Source of the DNA: Macquaria australasica | Taxonomy: Eukaryota > Chordata > Actinopteri > Centrarchiformes > Percichthyidae | Direction: 5' to 3' | Length of the DNA: 64,000 nucleotides | NCBI GenBank assembly: GCA_005408345.1 | Contig: SEMN01001212.1 | Coordinates: 20,941-84,940 of the forward strand | Shown: in pieces, positions 36,127 to 46,721 of the stretch | How the letters are laid out: every line of letters begins with the position of its first letter | How positions within the stretch are numbered: the stretch's first letter is position 1 | Position numbers and translations under genes: made by a program | Notes under the pieces: generated by a model | The model's database searches: none | Told to the model about the DNA's origin: nothing | Seen by the model: only the letters and a program-made list of their open reading frames with translations

Positions 36127-37642
36127 ATGCCTAAAAAAGAGAAAGTGAGTTTCTTCACGCTGTTAACAGACTGACGTTTATCTGTTTTATCTGTTTTATC
36201 TGTTTTATCTGTTTTATCTGTTTTATCTGTTTTATCTGCTGCTACACTGAAATGTTGTTAACTAAACCGTCTGTACTGTAACTGAGTGAGTGAAGCCCTG
36301 TGAATAACTGCATCCTGGTGGAAGAAACATTTATTGATTTACATGAATGAAATTATTACTGGATAAATGCTCCCTTCCTACTTTACTTTCACTAAGATAA
36401 AGTATGTAAGTTAATTAAGTAGTTAATTAGTCTCCTCCTCAGTGCAACTCATAATAGTAACAAGAGTATAAATCTGATGCACCAGAGATGATTAATATGT
36501 AAATGCTGTATGTGGTCGTGGTCCAGGTCTTATATATCTTATATATCTGTTTTAGACATTTTGTTGTAAAGTCTCATAAAATGGGAACAACTTCAATCCT
36601 GCACTTTAGTATAGTGTTTGAGTAAACCTGCTTTACGTTGCTTACACTATAACTAACTAACTATAACTAACCCTCCATACTGTTAAACCAGGTGAGAAGA
36701 CAGCCGGCTGGCGGTGGAGCAGCAGAGGCAGAAGCGTCTTGTCCGGTGGCCCGAGACAAAAGTGGTGCTGTTACTGTAACGGTGCACGCAAAGCCCGGCT
36801 CCAAACACAGCAGCGTCACAGGTCACCTTCACACTGTTCATAACAACAAGGCTGGTGTTGTGACCACCTGAAAGACGACTTTGACAACTTAATCCGCTTC
36901 TCTGCTTCCACTCTTGCAGAAGTTTCTGCAGAGGCGGTTGGAGTCGCCATCGCAGCCCCTCCAACAGACGGAGAAGCCAACACTGAGCTCATTCGCTACC
37001 TGGCTGAAGTCCTGGACCTGAAGAAAAGTCACATATCTCTTGACAAGGTTCCTGACATGTATTCACATCCACTGCAAGAGACAGTGTTTGGTCTCATGGT
37101 GTGAAGGTGTGTTCAGACCGAATGTGAAGGACATTTTAAAGGAAGCATACAGAGTTAATGGACAGACACAAAGACGCGATCAGTGCGAGTTTAAAATGTT
37201 ATTCCCAAACTGCGTGACAGTGTACAGGAAAACAGGAAGAACATGTAGAGTTCCTGGTTGTTTTGAAATCCGTCTGAGCTTTCACACACAGCGTCAGTGC
37301 CAGCTGATGTCTGTACTGTCACAACCACTCGCTGTTCATCAACAGTCAGCAGTAAAGTTGTCTTTGTATTCAATCTGAACACACCTTCAAACCTGCCACC
37401 TCCACTTGCTTTATCCTGACTCCTTCCCCTTCTTTATCCTCATTCGTCCCACCCCTCCACTTTTTTGTTTTGGCTTTTTTGTCTCCTTTCTCCGTCCTCC
37501 TTTACAGCATTTCTCCTGCCTGAATGTACCTCCTTTGTCCTGTCTCTTGCAGGGCTCCAGGTCCAGAGACAAGCTCATCAAAGTGGACTCCTCTCTCAGT
37601 CCAGAGGAGGTGTTGAGGAGGCTCAGACAGGCTGCAGGCTGA
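36127..37642 (+). CDS. c15orf40: UPF0235/DUF167 protein, C15orf40 homologue
   Basis: Four exons 36127-36144, 36692-36821, 36920-37047 and 37553-37642 join in phase to give 121 aa, close to the human length as I recall it. The first exon encodes only MPKKEK, then the donor GTGAGT. The body carries the DUF167 signature: a strand ending in VTVHAKPGSKHSSVT, then AVGVAIAAPPTDGEANTELI, RYLAEVLDLKKSHISL and DKGSRSRDKLIKV. This small alpha/beta family is found from bacteria (YggU) to animals; its biochemical role is not established and I assign none. It lies about 1.4 kb from the divergently transcribed glutaminase-like start codon. Confidence 0.94.
36178..36240. repeat. 10-bp tandem repeat TCTGTTTTAT
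   Basis: Six near-perfect copies of TCTGTTTTAT, ending in TCTGCTGC, lie about 35 bp after the first exon of the C15orf40 homologue. The donor-proximal intron is thus repeat. Confidence 0.9.
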
Positions 37643-38200
37643 CAGGAGGGACGGAGGAGGTGGATGGAGGCTGAAACATGCTGCAGGCCCACAGGAGGAC
37701 AGAGGGCGGAGGAGGTGGGAGGAGGCTCCTATCCCCTTCATGTCACTTATTACTTTTTTAATCATTTACAAAAGAAGAGTAAAAGCGTTCTCCTGAGCCG
37801 CAGGAGGCTTGAAAACATGGAAATTATATGATTATATAAATCATTTTTTATGATAGAATATATCACAGCAAATGTATATTTTGGCGGTTAATGAAAAGAC
37901 AAGTTGTTTTTATTTATATGAATTTCTACATGAGCTGACTGAAGCCATTGTGCATTTCACAGCTGGACCAGTATGGCTACTGGGACACCAGCATCACCAT
38001 GGAAACGAACTGATCCTCCAACCAACCAGCAGTGAGCAGGAAGTGTTTCCATCCCTGGACCTGCTGTGTCCTGCTGTAGACTGGATATGATGTTTACATG
38101 TTGGGATGTCTGCAGTGACTCATGTAAAAGTATTTTGTTATGATTGTCATTTGGTTAAATGTCTTGTTGGCTTTAAAGAAACAGATTATGAATCTCTATG

Positions 38201-38206
38201 ATTAAA
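38201..38206 (+). promoter_or_regulatory. Candidate poly(A) signal ATTAAA for the C15orf40 homologue
   Basis: ATTAAA lies 560 bp after the stop codon at 37,642, followed by a TG/T-rich stretch (ACTTGTGTCTTAAGTTTTAT). No better plus-strand signal is closer. Confidence 0.35.
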
Positions 38207-40919
38207 ACACTTGTGTCTTAAGTTTTATATTTTCTCCAAGATGAGATTTTATTAAAGGTTTAGAGTAAAGATTAAACTTTAAAGTCCTTCAGGATTCAGA
38301 GAGGAAAGAATTTGTTGCATTGTTATGATCTCACAAGATGTTTTTGGTGAATATTGATATAAACTGTATGTAAATGCAGCAGCAGCAGATGGCAGTGTGT
38401 TACTGTCTGCTGACAGTTTAACTCTGGTTTATATGTTGCTGTGAGATCTGCGGGAGAGAAGAACAAGCTGGAAGATGAAAACACGAAACCTACTTATGGA
38501 GGTCTTTATTATTATTGACTGTGTATCCAGCAGCTACAGAGGAGTTTAACAGTAGAAAACGTTTGAGGAAAGGCCAAACGTTGACCCTCTGTGCTGCTGA
38601 GAAGATTTTAAATCTTTTCACACTGAGTTTGTCGGCTCAGCTCCAGCGATGTAATGTTACTTAGTACAATTTTAATGTTCTTTACGTGAGTATTTTTCCG
38701 GTATTTTATACTTCTTCTCCACTAAATTTCAGAGTGAAATTGTACTTTTTACTCCACCACAGTTATTTGACAGCTGTAGTTACTGGTTACTGTGCAGATT
38801 AAAATTTAATATACGAAAACCTATAACTTTTTTATTATGATACATTATTATAGATTAAATTACCCAACAATAGCTATATATGGTAGTTAAGATGAGCTGC
38901 CTCTCCTACAGCATTAAGATGCTCCTTTAGATGTTTTTTCATTAGTAATTATAATTACTTAAGTATCAGTATAGTATAATACTGGCAGGGCCGTTCTTCT
39001 CTACGAGTTCATACGTTTACTTATGGTTTTTCATGCAGGACTTAGAGTAAATGGACATAACATACTAACACTTCAATTTTCAGGGTAAAATTTAATATTC
39101 TGGGTCCTGCAATTTGCCACAATTTTGGCAAACATTGAGATGTCGTTAATTGTGTTTATGAGCGGTTGTTAATTTCCAGAATAATTGAAAGAACGGCTCC
39201 ATGTAAACAAATTCAAAATATTTATTATTATAAACTTAACTGTCCTTATTTGTTGAATTGTATGTTTAAAATTGCAAGTGTGTTTGCTATAAATCATATT
39301 AAATTACATCGTCTGTTCCAGGAACTGCTTTCAGTTCCTTTCTAGGAAATGATTAGAAACTTACTTAACACTAATATTAAATACATACAATTAGCATAAT
39401 GTTAGAATCATGTTATGCTAACATGTTTAGCATTACTGTTAGCGCTCAAAGTCAGTGTTGAACACAGCTACAGGGTAACATTAGCACATTTATGTTAGCA
39501 TATTAACATGACAGTAATTTGGTCATAACACTATAAAATAATTCTCCAATAACTACTCCTTATCAACAAATATGTAAAATGTAATTCATTGTTATCTTTT
39601 AGAAAACAACATGTCCAAGATGATATTTTCAAATTCCATGTTCTACCAACACTATAAAGATGGATCTTTTTTGGGGGGTTAATCAAAGACAAATTATTTA
39701 AAATGATATAAAACAGAGAAAAGCAGAAAATCGTCACATTGGAGAAGCTACAATCAGAGATGTTTGACACCTAGTAGAAGATCAAAATTAATGTAGATTC
39801 ATTTTCTGTCAGTCCTCTAATCAATTATTAGAAATAAATGAACCTAAATATTTTGGCAACAATGTGGCTCATAAACATTTCTTCATCTTATGAGTAAATG
39901 ATCAAACTCATAGGAGTTGGTTGGATCGGGTGTATGAGGTGAGGCGGCAGTGGTACCAGTCAAATCTATACTCACGGACCTAATGTGTCTCTTGTTTTGG
40001 TTCATTTTTGTTCCACTCAGGGGCCTGGGTCCCCGGGGCCCCATGTGATCCACCAGCGTTTTAAGAGCTGTGATTGTGAACGGCACTCATCAGCACGTCT
40101 TACTGTAAGTCTGGAGAAAAAAGGGGGAAACAGATCATTAGCATCAGTCACCAGCCACAGAATCAGAGGATCGGCATCAATTAGTGGCACCGTAATGAGC
40201 CCGGTTTCTTCAAGTTAAAAAGCTTCAAAGAGATCGAGAGCTCAGCTGGATCATCAGCGTCTGAGCTGACATCAAAGCCTGGACACATAATGACTCCCAA
40301 TCAAACATCACAGCCTCATGAAGCTTCGTCCTCAAACTGCTGAGTTTTATTTTATATTCCAGCTTTCTGCGAACAAAGTTTCTGTCACTGAGTCACTGAG
40401 AACATTATATAAGAATTACCTTGGAGTGGGCTACAGGGAGTTTGTTTTCAAGTTTGACCAAATCACACGTCTTCATGCTGCTACCTGAAGTCATGTTTCT
40501 CAGCACGTCTCCTGTGATGAGCCCGGATCAGCAGCTTTACGTCGGCTGCTGAAGCTCCTGTCAGGCTGATGGACGCTCAGACGACGTTAAGCCTCTGCTG
40601 GCTGGACGGACATTTTCCCTCCTGAATTAAAGGGATCCAGGAACATAAATCCTCTTCGCCTCCATGTTGGGCGCCGGAAGATCTCTTTCTGGTCAGTCTG
40701 TGGAGATTTCAGAAATGTCAGCCTAAAGTGAGTTACAGGTTGCATTCTGTAAAATAAAATGAAAGAAAATTACTAAAGTGATTAAAATAAGCAAACGTGT
40801 TGCCCCCCACAGATGACGCAGAGAGTCCTGTATGCATGGACGGATTATCAGACAAAGGGCCCCTATGGGCACCACCCCTCCTACATAACAACAAGACACA
40901 AAACAACGAGAAATGACGT

Positions 40920-41190
40920 AGCCTTTATGTAGTCGTTTTAAGTTTCTTTGTAGTCATTCTGTGTCTCTTTGTAGTCATTTTGTTGCTCTTTGTAATCGTT
41001 TTGCATCTCTAATAATTTGTTCTCTTTGTGGTTGTTTTACGTCTCTTTGTGGGGTTTTTTTGCATCTTTTTGTAGTCATTTCGGGTCTCTGTGATTGTTT
41101 TGAGTCTTGTTTTACATCTGTTTGTAGTTTTGTCTCTTTGTAGTTGTTTTGAGTCTCATTTTGCATCTTTTCGTGGTCGTGGACCCCTTG
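40920..41190. repeat. Degenerate minisatellite, TCTTTGTAGTCATTTTG units
   Basis: Variants of CTCTTTGTAGTCATTTTGTG recur roughly every 25-30 bp (GTAGTCATTC, GTAATCGTTT, GTGGTTGTTT, GTAGTTGTTT). The Cys/Ser/Phe-rich frame over it is a repeat translation. Confidence 0.8.
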
Positions 41191-42004
41191 GGCCCCTGGG
41201 CCTGGTCCCAGTAGGCCCGTTCAGTAATATTCAGCCTGTATGTAATGTTCAATGCGATGTTTTTAAGCCCTGCAGTGTGAGTATACATGACACAGGTGCA
41301 TTAACCCTGCAGGTTTTGTGAGTGAGGGTTTCATCATCTGACCACATTTGCACAAAAAAACTAAAAAAAACTGTTGGCCTGTGACGAGTCACATCAGTGA
41401 GGAGCTCCAATTAAAAGATACTGTGAGGTAATTAGCCGTCCACACAGAGGTGATAAGAGGACATTTCTTGCTTTGTTGCATGTTGATGGAGGACGTTATT
41501 TGGTTTGATTTGAGTTTGATTGAGCTGGAGGGTTACAGTGACACTGAGAAGATGGAAGTAAGAAGGTGCAAATCTCACTCTTCTCTGGGATTTCAGAAAT
41601 GATGAGGCTGAAAATGTTTCTGTTCAGCTCTGCCTCATTTGTCACTCTTCATTTTACTCCAGATCGCTCTTGAAGCCTCAATATGAGCACAAGTGAGTGA
41701 TTCACACCAGCTAAAAAACAGATCCATCGCTTTACAGACAGAGACAATGATAGAAAGCGACAAATATGGAGGAATACCTGCGGTATGAGTCACATCCCAG
41801 GTAACAAGCTGGGTCTGCTGCAGAGGACCACATGGGACCCAGCTCTGGTCCAGATTTGGCTACGTTAGGGTTAAGACTTTAGACTAGGACCAATTTAGAC
41901 TGAGAATCTCCTCCTGTTAGCAGCACTCAGATGAACTTTGGGACAGTGCTGGCCCTTATAATATAAATAACAGTTTACTTGGGCTGCCAAGACATTTTGG
42001 CTAC

Positions 42005-42190
42005 AAACCCCCAAGGGGCTGGGGCATCCTGGTGACCTGTAGGGGGTTTGAGGCACTGACAATGTCACCGGTTCATGTCCAGTTGAGGAAACGTTGTTGC
42101 ATGTCATCCCTCCTCTCTCTCCTTTCATTTCATGTCCCATCTCAAGCATCCACTATCAAAATAAAGGTAAAATGCCCAAATAAAACTCAA
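42005..42190 (+). mobile_element. tRNA-derived SINE, decayed
   Basis: A box A-like TGGTGACCTGTAGGGG and a box B-like GGTTCATGTCC are spaced as in tRNA promoters. They are followed by the fish SINE tail segment GTTGCATGTCATCCCTCCTC, CTCTCCTTTCATTTCATG and ATAAAGGTAAAATGCCCAAA, which I know as a common fish 3' body. Confidence 0.65.
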
Positions 42191-43149
42191 AGGCTGCCAG
42201 GTGAGTTGTGGGTTCCTGTTGACTCAAGTAAAAATGCAGGACCTGTCCTGGGGCCCTGACAGTTACCTGCTTTACTCGATTAATAATCCAGCTCAGGCTA
42301 CTTGGGGGGGGGATGCATTGACTCTCCCCTAACAGTGAACATGAGCAAACATGGCTGCTTATTTAAGCAACTCCGTGTTGAAGTTGGTGGCCTGACACAG
42401 AGATAGCAGAAGAAGAGTCAGAGGAAGAATGGCCCGGAGCCTGACAGAGGATCAAACGCCCACAGAAGAAGAAGAAATGATCAAAAGATGCAGAGCTGCA
42501 TCCTGCTGCAGATCCTCTTCTCTCTGCAGAGAATACTTTCACAACAAAGAGTCAGCAGTATGTTCTGGGTGGTTTGGGGTGTTTATGGGGACATTTCTTC
42601 ACGCTGATCCCATAAAGAGACAGTCACAGACCAAATCATGCCCTGGAGCCGGGCAGAACAAGGCGACGGCTTTTAAACCTCTTACTTCACGTCTCTCTGC
42701 AGGTTTATTTATAGTGGATCTCCTCAAACAGGCCGCTGGCCCTCTGGGCGCTGACATAACACACTGAATTAATGCTGAGACCAGTTTCCTTGTTTACCAT
42801 CTATTCTCTGCGTGCCCAGCTCTGGCTCCACGTCAGCTCTTATTCTCACACTAATGCCTCGCTGACAACAGGAGGATTTGGGTTCTGCAGCTCTGACTCT
42901 GCAGGCCGGATGTTTACCGGCAACAATCCGCTCAGTTTGTGGTCGTAAATAAAAAGTCTGGGATCATCACAAAGTAAAAAAAATTAAAAAACACCCGATA
43001 TCAACAAAAATCAATTATCACCGAAGCATCCAGTTTCCTTTTAGAGTCTCAGAGTCTTAAGAAAGCTCTGGAAAAGAAGGAAAGCCAAAACCAAAAAGTG
43101 GGACTCACTATGTTACATAAATATACAACTGAAATAAGAGTCTACAGCA

Positions 43150-43845
43150 GGGGTGTCAAACTTACGGCCCGCGGGCCGGAACTGGCCCACCAAAGGGTCC
43201 AATCCGGCCCACTGGATGACTTTGCAAAGTGTGAAAATAGCAGAGAAGTCATTAGTTCCAATTTTTCAGTAAAATGCACTGCTATTCCTAATAAGAACAG
43301 CAGGAATCAAGCCTTTCTGGCAGAAAGCCCTGAAGGCTAACTTCTCCCATGAGTAGCAGGCCCTATGCTGGATATGCTGTTATAGATCCCACGTGCTTCT
43401 AGACACTGTACATGGCCCGACACTGTCGAGCAAAGGCTACTGTTCATGCAGGAGCCGCCGGTGGAAAATGTCTTTGTCAAAGAGGAGAAAAGAGGACAGA
43501 GTGTCGGGTTTTCCAAGAAAACGTTTCGTGCTTTTGTAGATCCACTGTGATCTGTAGATTGTAATGCACATGTAACGACAGTAGACTTACTGAATGTGGA
43601 AAAACTGAGACATATTGTTGAAATTGCACTTATTTATCTTAAGACATCTCAGGCTGTTCATCATCTGTTTTGTACATGTATTGTTAATTAATTGTGAACA
43701 TTTTCAGAATGTAAGGGAAAGGGAAGAATCTGGAGGTATTATTTAAAGGTTATTATGCAGTGGTTTTACTGGTCCGGCCCACTTGAGATGAAATTGGGCT
43801 GCATGTGGCCCATGAACTAAAATGAGTTTGACACCCCTGATCTAG
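43150..43845. mobile_element. Non-autonomous hAT-like transposon with TIRs
   Basis: Left end CAGGGGTGTCAAACTTACGG and right end AATGAGTTTGACACCCCTG are inverted repeats of about 15 bp. Subterminal GGCCCGCGGGCCGG and GTCCGGCCCACTTG are typical of hAT elements. The flanking octamers GTCTACAG and ATCTAGCG fit a decayed nTCTAgan target duplication. It is about 700 bp and has no transposase frame. To the right, 43,858-43,900 is a piece of the older repeat seen at 33,640. Confidence 0.82.
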
Positions 43846-45144
43846 CGCCATCATCAGATCAACATGTTAATGTGTCCAACACTTTGGTTTAGCAAATTAG
43901 CCTCGCTAAAAATTAGCCTCGCGTCATTCACACAAATTTGACCGTTAATGAAGCAGATTCATAAAATAAGCATGAATGTTTTTCTGCTCAACTTGAAACA
44001 TTCACGCTGTTAATGCAAATTCGCATCTAATCATTCCCACTCGCTTCTTTCCATTCAGTTTGTATAAAATGGAATGTGTAAACGAGAGGAACCTATAATA
44101 AAGATGTTCTCCTCCACCGACGCTCATCCACTCCAGGTGAAGAGTTCCTGACCCACCACCGCAGAACTTCTTCCGGGTCAGTTTTTTGGCAAATTACTGC
44201 GGAGCCGGCACACTGATGTCACCCTCATTTGCATAAAGTTAAAATTTCAACCTTCATGTCGCTGGTCGGTCCTGCATCACCTGGGATCCCACAATGCATT
44301 GTGAAGCGATTTGCTTGCGTCCCATAGAAGATGAATGGGGACAAACTTCATGCTGCACTCAACGGGCAAACATGTATTTGCTTGGATGGCCACTGCAGCC
44401 AGTTTTGACTCCTAAAATGTACACCACCTTTAAAGTTCCTGAAAAACCCTTTAATGTGAACACTGAACCATGGTCCTAACCTCTGTGTGGCTCTGCTGCG
44501 GAAACCAAACATTCACAGGTTTGACCTCCTGCGTGGAAATAGTGAATGTGATGTTATCCTGCAGCCCGTCTCAACAGTATGACGCCAATGTCCTCCAATA
44601 ACCTGAACAACAAAGCTCCTGTGTGTTTACCATCTGAGGGACGGAGGGTTTTAAGATGCAGCTCCTCAGCGTGTGTCAGAGCGGTTTAAGTTGAGTTTAT
44701 ATGAAGGTTGAGACATTAATACCTTCATCCCTCCACACTAATATGAAATATAAATAGAAGCACCGCGGGGAAGGAAATATATTCGAGTGTGTTATTTCCC
44801 CTCCAGTTCTTTAAAGTTAAATATGAAAAGGAAATTGGAAAAAGGCTTCATCTCTCCTCCACCAGCCGTGGCTCTACGCAGATTCATTCTGGCAATTTGT
44901 CTCTGAAAGGAGGACATTTATCAAAGCAAATCACTTCATCCATAAGCAATCTGCCTGTTTCTCCTTTGGATCAATGACAAACAGGAAGACACCGAAACTT
45001 TCACTGTTAAACTCTGTATAGACTTTTATTCACGTCTCTACAGTTTCCACCAGATTTATCACGTTTTCTGCTCAATTTTTACCTGCCAGTTCAATAAATG
45101 TAAACTTTATTGCCATTTGTGCTTTAAACATTCTTATTATTCAG

Positions 45145-45400
45145 AGGTGGAGGAAGTATTCTGATCCTTTACTGCAGTAAAAGTACAAATACCACACTGT
45201 AAAAATACTCAGCATTACTCAGTAAAGTGTAATGTTGAGTATTAAAGCAGTAAATGTTCTATCTGATCTCATTAGATGATTCTTCCTCATCGTTCATGGA
45301 AAAGCAGGATTTTACTGTTGGAGCTAGTTTGTATCTAATGATTCATTCTGGATTCATCTGCTGATTCTTTTCTCCATTAATCCATTGATTGATTTGGGTC
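45145..45400. mobile_element. 'AAGTAC' MITE end plus linked repeat (mate of 8553-8735)
   Basis: CAGAGGTGGAGGAAGTATTC, GATCCTTTACTGCAGTAAAA and ACCACACTGTAAAAATACTC lead directly into the segment shared with 8553-8735 (GTTGAGTATTAAAGCAGTAA onward). The two parts are contiguous here, so they probably belong to one element. Confidence 0.7.
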
Positions 45401-46469
45401 CGTTGCCAAATGTTTTAATAAATTTCACTGAACTCTGTGAGTTGAAAGTATTAAAGACGTCCTGCTGTGTTTGATTCCCTCTGATATCTGAGTTTCTGTG
45501 CGATGTCGGCGTCTCTGGAGGATTAAAGAGAATCTTCCAGCAGCTGTGATCTCCTGCAGTCTGACGCTGCAGACTCGTATCTTTACTGTACACGTGTTTA
45601 TAGCCGAAGCTCATGTCCAACACCAATTCCTTGATGGGCTGATTTACACCGACAGACTGGATTCATGTGGAGGATCTGATCCATGTACAGACTCCTGTCC
45701 TGGAGCAGAAAGCTTCCTGTTTCTCTGGAGGTTTGCTTTGGAAATGAAACATCTCCATCTCATCATTCAGCTTTAATGTGTACATGTATATATATATTTT
45801 TATTTTCTAGTAATAATTTCATCACTATAACTAGTTTTTATCTTCGTATCTTGCTCTGTTTTAATAATGTTTGCTTTTTTATCTTGCTTTTATCATGTGA
45901 GGCAGATAATTATTATTACATTAAACCATATTAACCTCTTTAACCCCTGCATGTCCACCATCACAGACAATGTGCAGCCAAACTTTGTTTACACAGACAT
46001 CAAATATGTCCGGTGACGCACAAAGACATCTTTTCATCTGGTGAGCGTGCAGTGATTCCAGTGCTGCAGCAAGCAGAAGTGGAGTGTTGTCACACAGCGT
46101 GTGCAGCTTTAAGGAGGAAAAGTTTTCGGGTCTAAGAGGTTAAAGACATCAACATGTCTGCAAGTCCTGGAAAAGTCTTAAAATGTACAATTCAAGTACA
46201 TTCAAGGCCTGAAATGGTCGTTAATGCAGTTAATTAAAGGTGTTTTTCTGGTTTACATTAAATGCATCATAAAGTAATCTCATAATTCATTCACGCTCTC
46301 GTGATTTTCATTTTATTTTTAAGGTAACTCAAATGTTAAATGTTTTTTATAAACTCCTAAATTAAAGTTGACAAAACTTTCAATCTTTTATTTATTGATT
46401 GATTTAGTTTAGAGTAATTATTGGACATGAGAGTAATTAGCCTCATATTGATTTTATTTACTTTTATTC

Positions 46470-46535
46470 TTCTGTAACTGGTTTGAAAGGTGCCATATAA
46501 ATAAAGTTATTATTATGATTATTATTATCGATGAA
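46470..46535 (+). mobile_element. Retroposon 3' tail
   Basis: GGTGCCATATAAATAAAGTT followed by (ATT)n is the usual 3' tail of a fish LINE/SINE. It stops about 50 bp before the CRE-like sites of the CART gene. Confidence 0.5.
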
Positions 46536-46572
46536 TCATCCATTCATCTGAGATCATTAGGAGCCAGTTAGC

Positions 46573-46721
46573 TACGTCATACCCGTGACGTCGTCCGGAG
46601 GCTGGAGGGGGCGGGGCGGTCCGTCCAAAGATCCCGCGCAGCAGCAGCGCGCGCCACACACCTGGAGCAGAGGAAGGCGGCTCGCGGACTCGCGGTACCT
46701 GCTCCTCCGTTTTCTGCCAAC
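46573..46721 (+). promoter_or_regulatory. CART promoter / 5'UTR with CRE-like sites
   Basis: TACGTCA at 46,573-46,579 and TGACGTCG at 46,586-46,593 are two cAMP-response-element-like motifs within 21 bp. They lie about 130-150 bp upstream of the start codon, in the only CpG-rich stretch near the gene. Mammalian CART genes are known to be CREB-responsive. No TATA box is evident. Confidence 0.55.

Larger units (their letters stand above)
38230..46470. other. Repeat-rich intergenic spacer, no gene seen
   Basis: No exon with splice borders and recognisable protein could be assembled on either strand. Contents named separately are a minisatellite (40,920-41,190), a SINE (42,005-42,190), a hAT-like element (43,150-43,845) and MITE fragments. 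Poly-stop AT-rich text dominates 38.6-39.9 kb. Isolated frames such as 42,429-42,767 have no family resemblance that I can name. Confidence 0.6.

Noticed and set aside
36127..36144. Doubt that an 18-nt first coding exon is real
   Set aside because: It has a good donor (GTGAGT), the encoded MPKKEK matches the start of the vertebrate family as I recall it, and the phase joins exon 2.
42429..42767. 112-aa plus frame with several Cys
   Set aside because: No splice partners, no recognisable family, and it is embedded in repeat-rich spacer.
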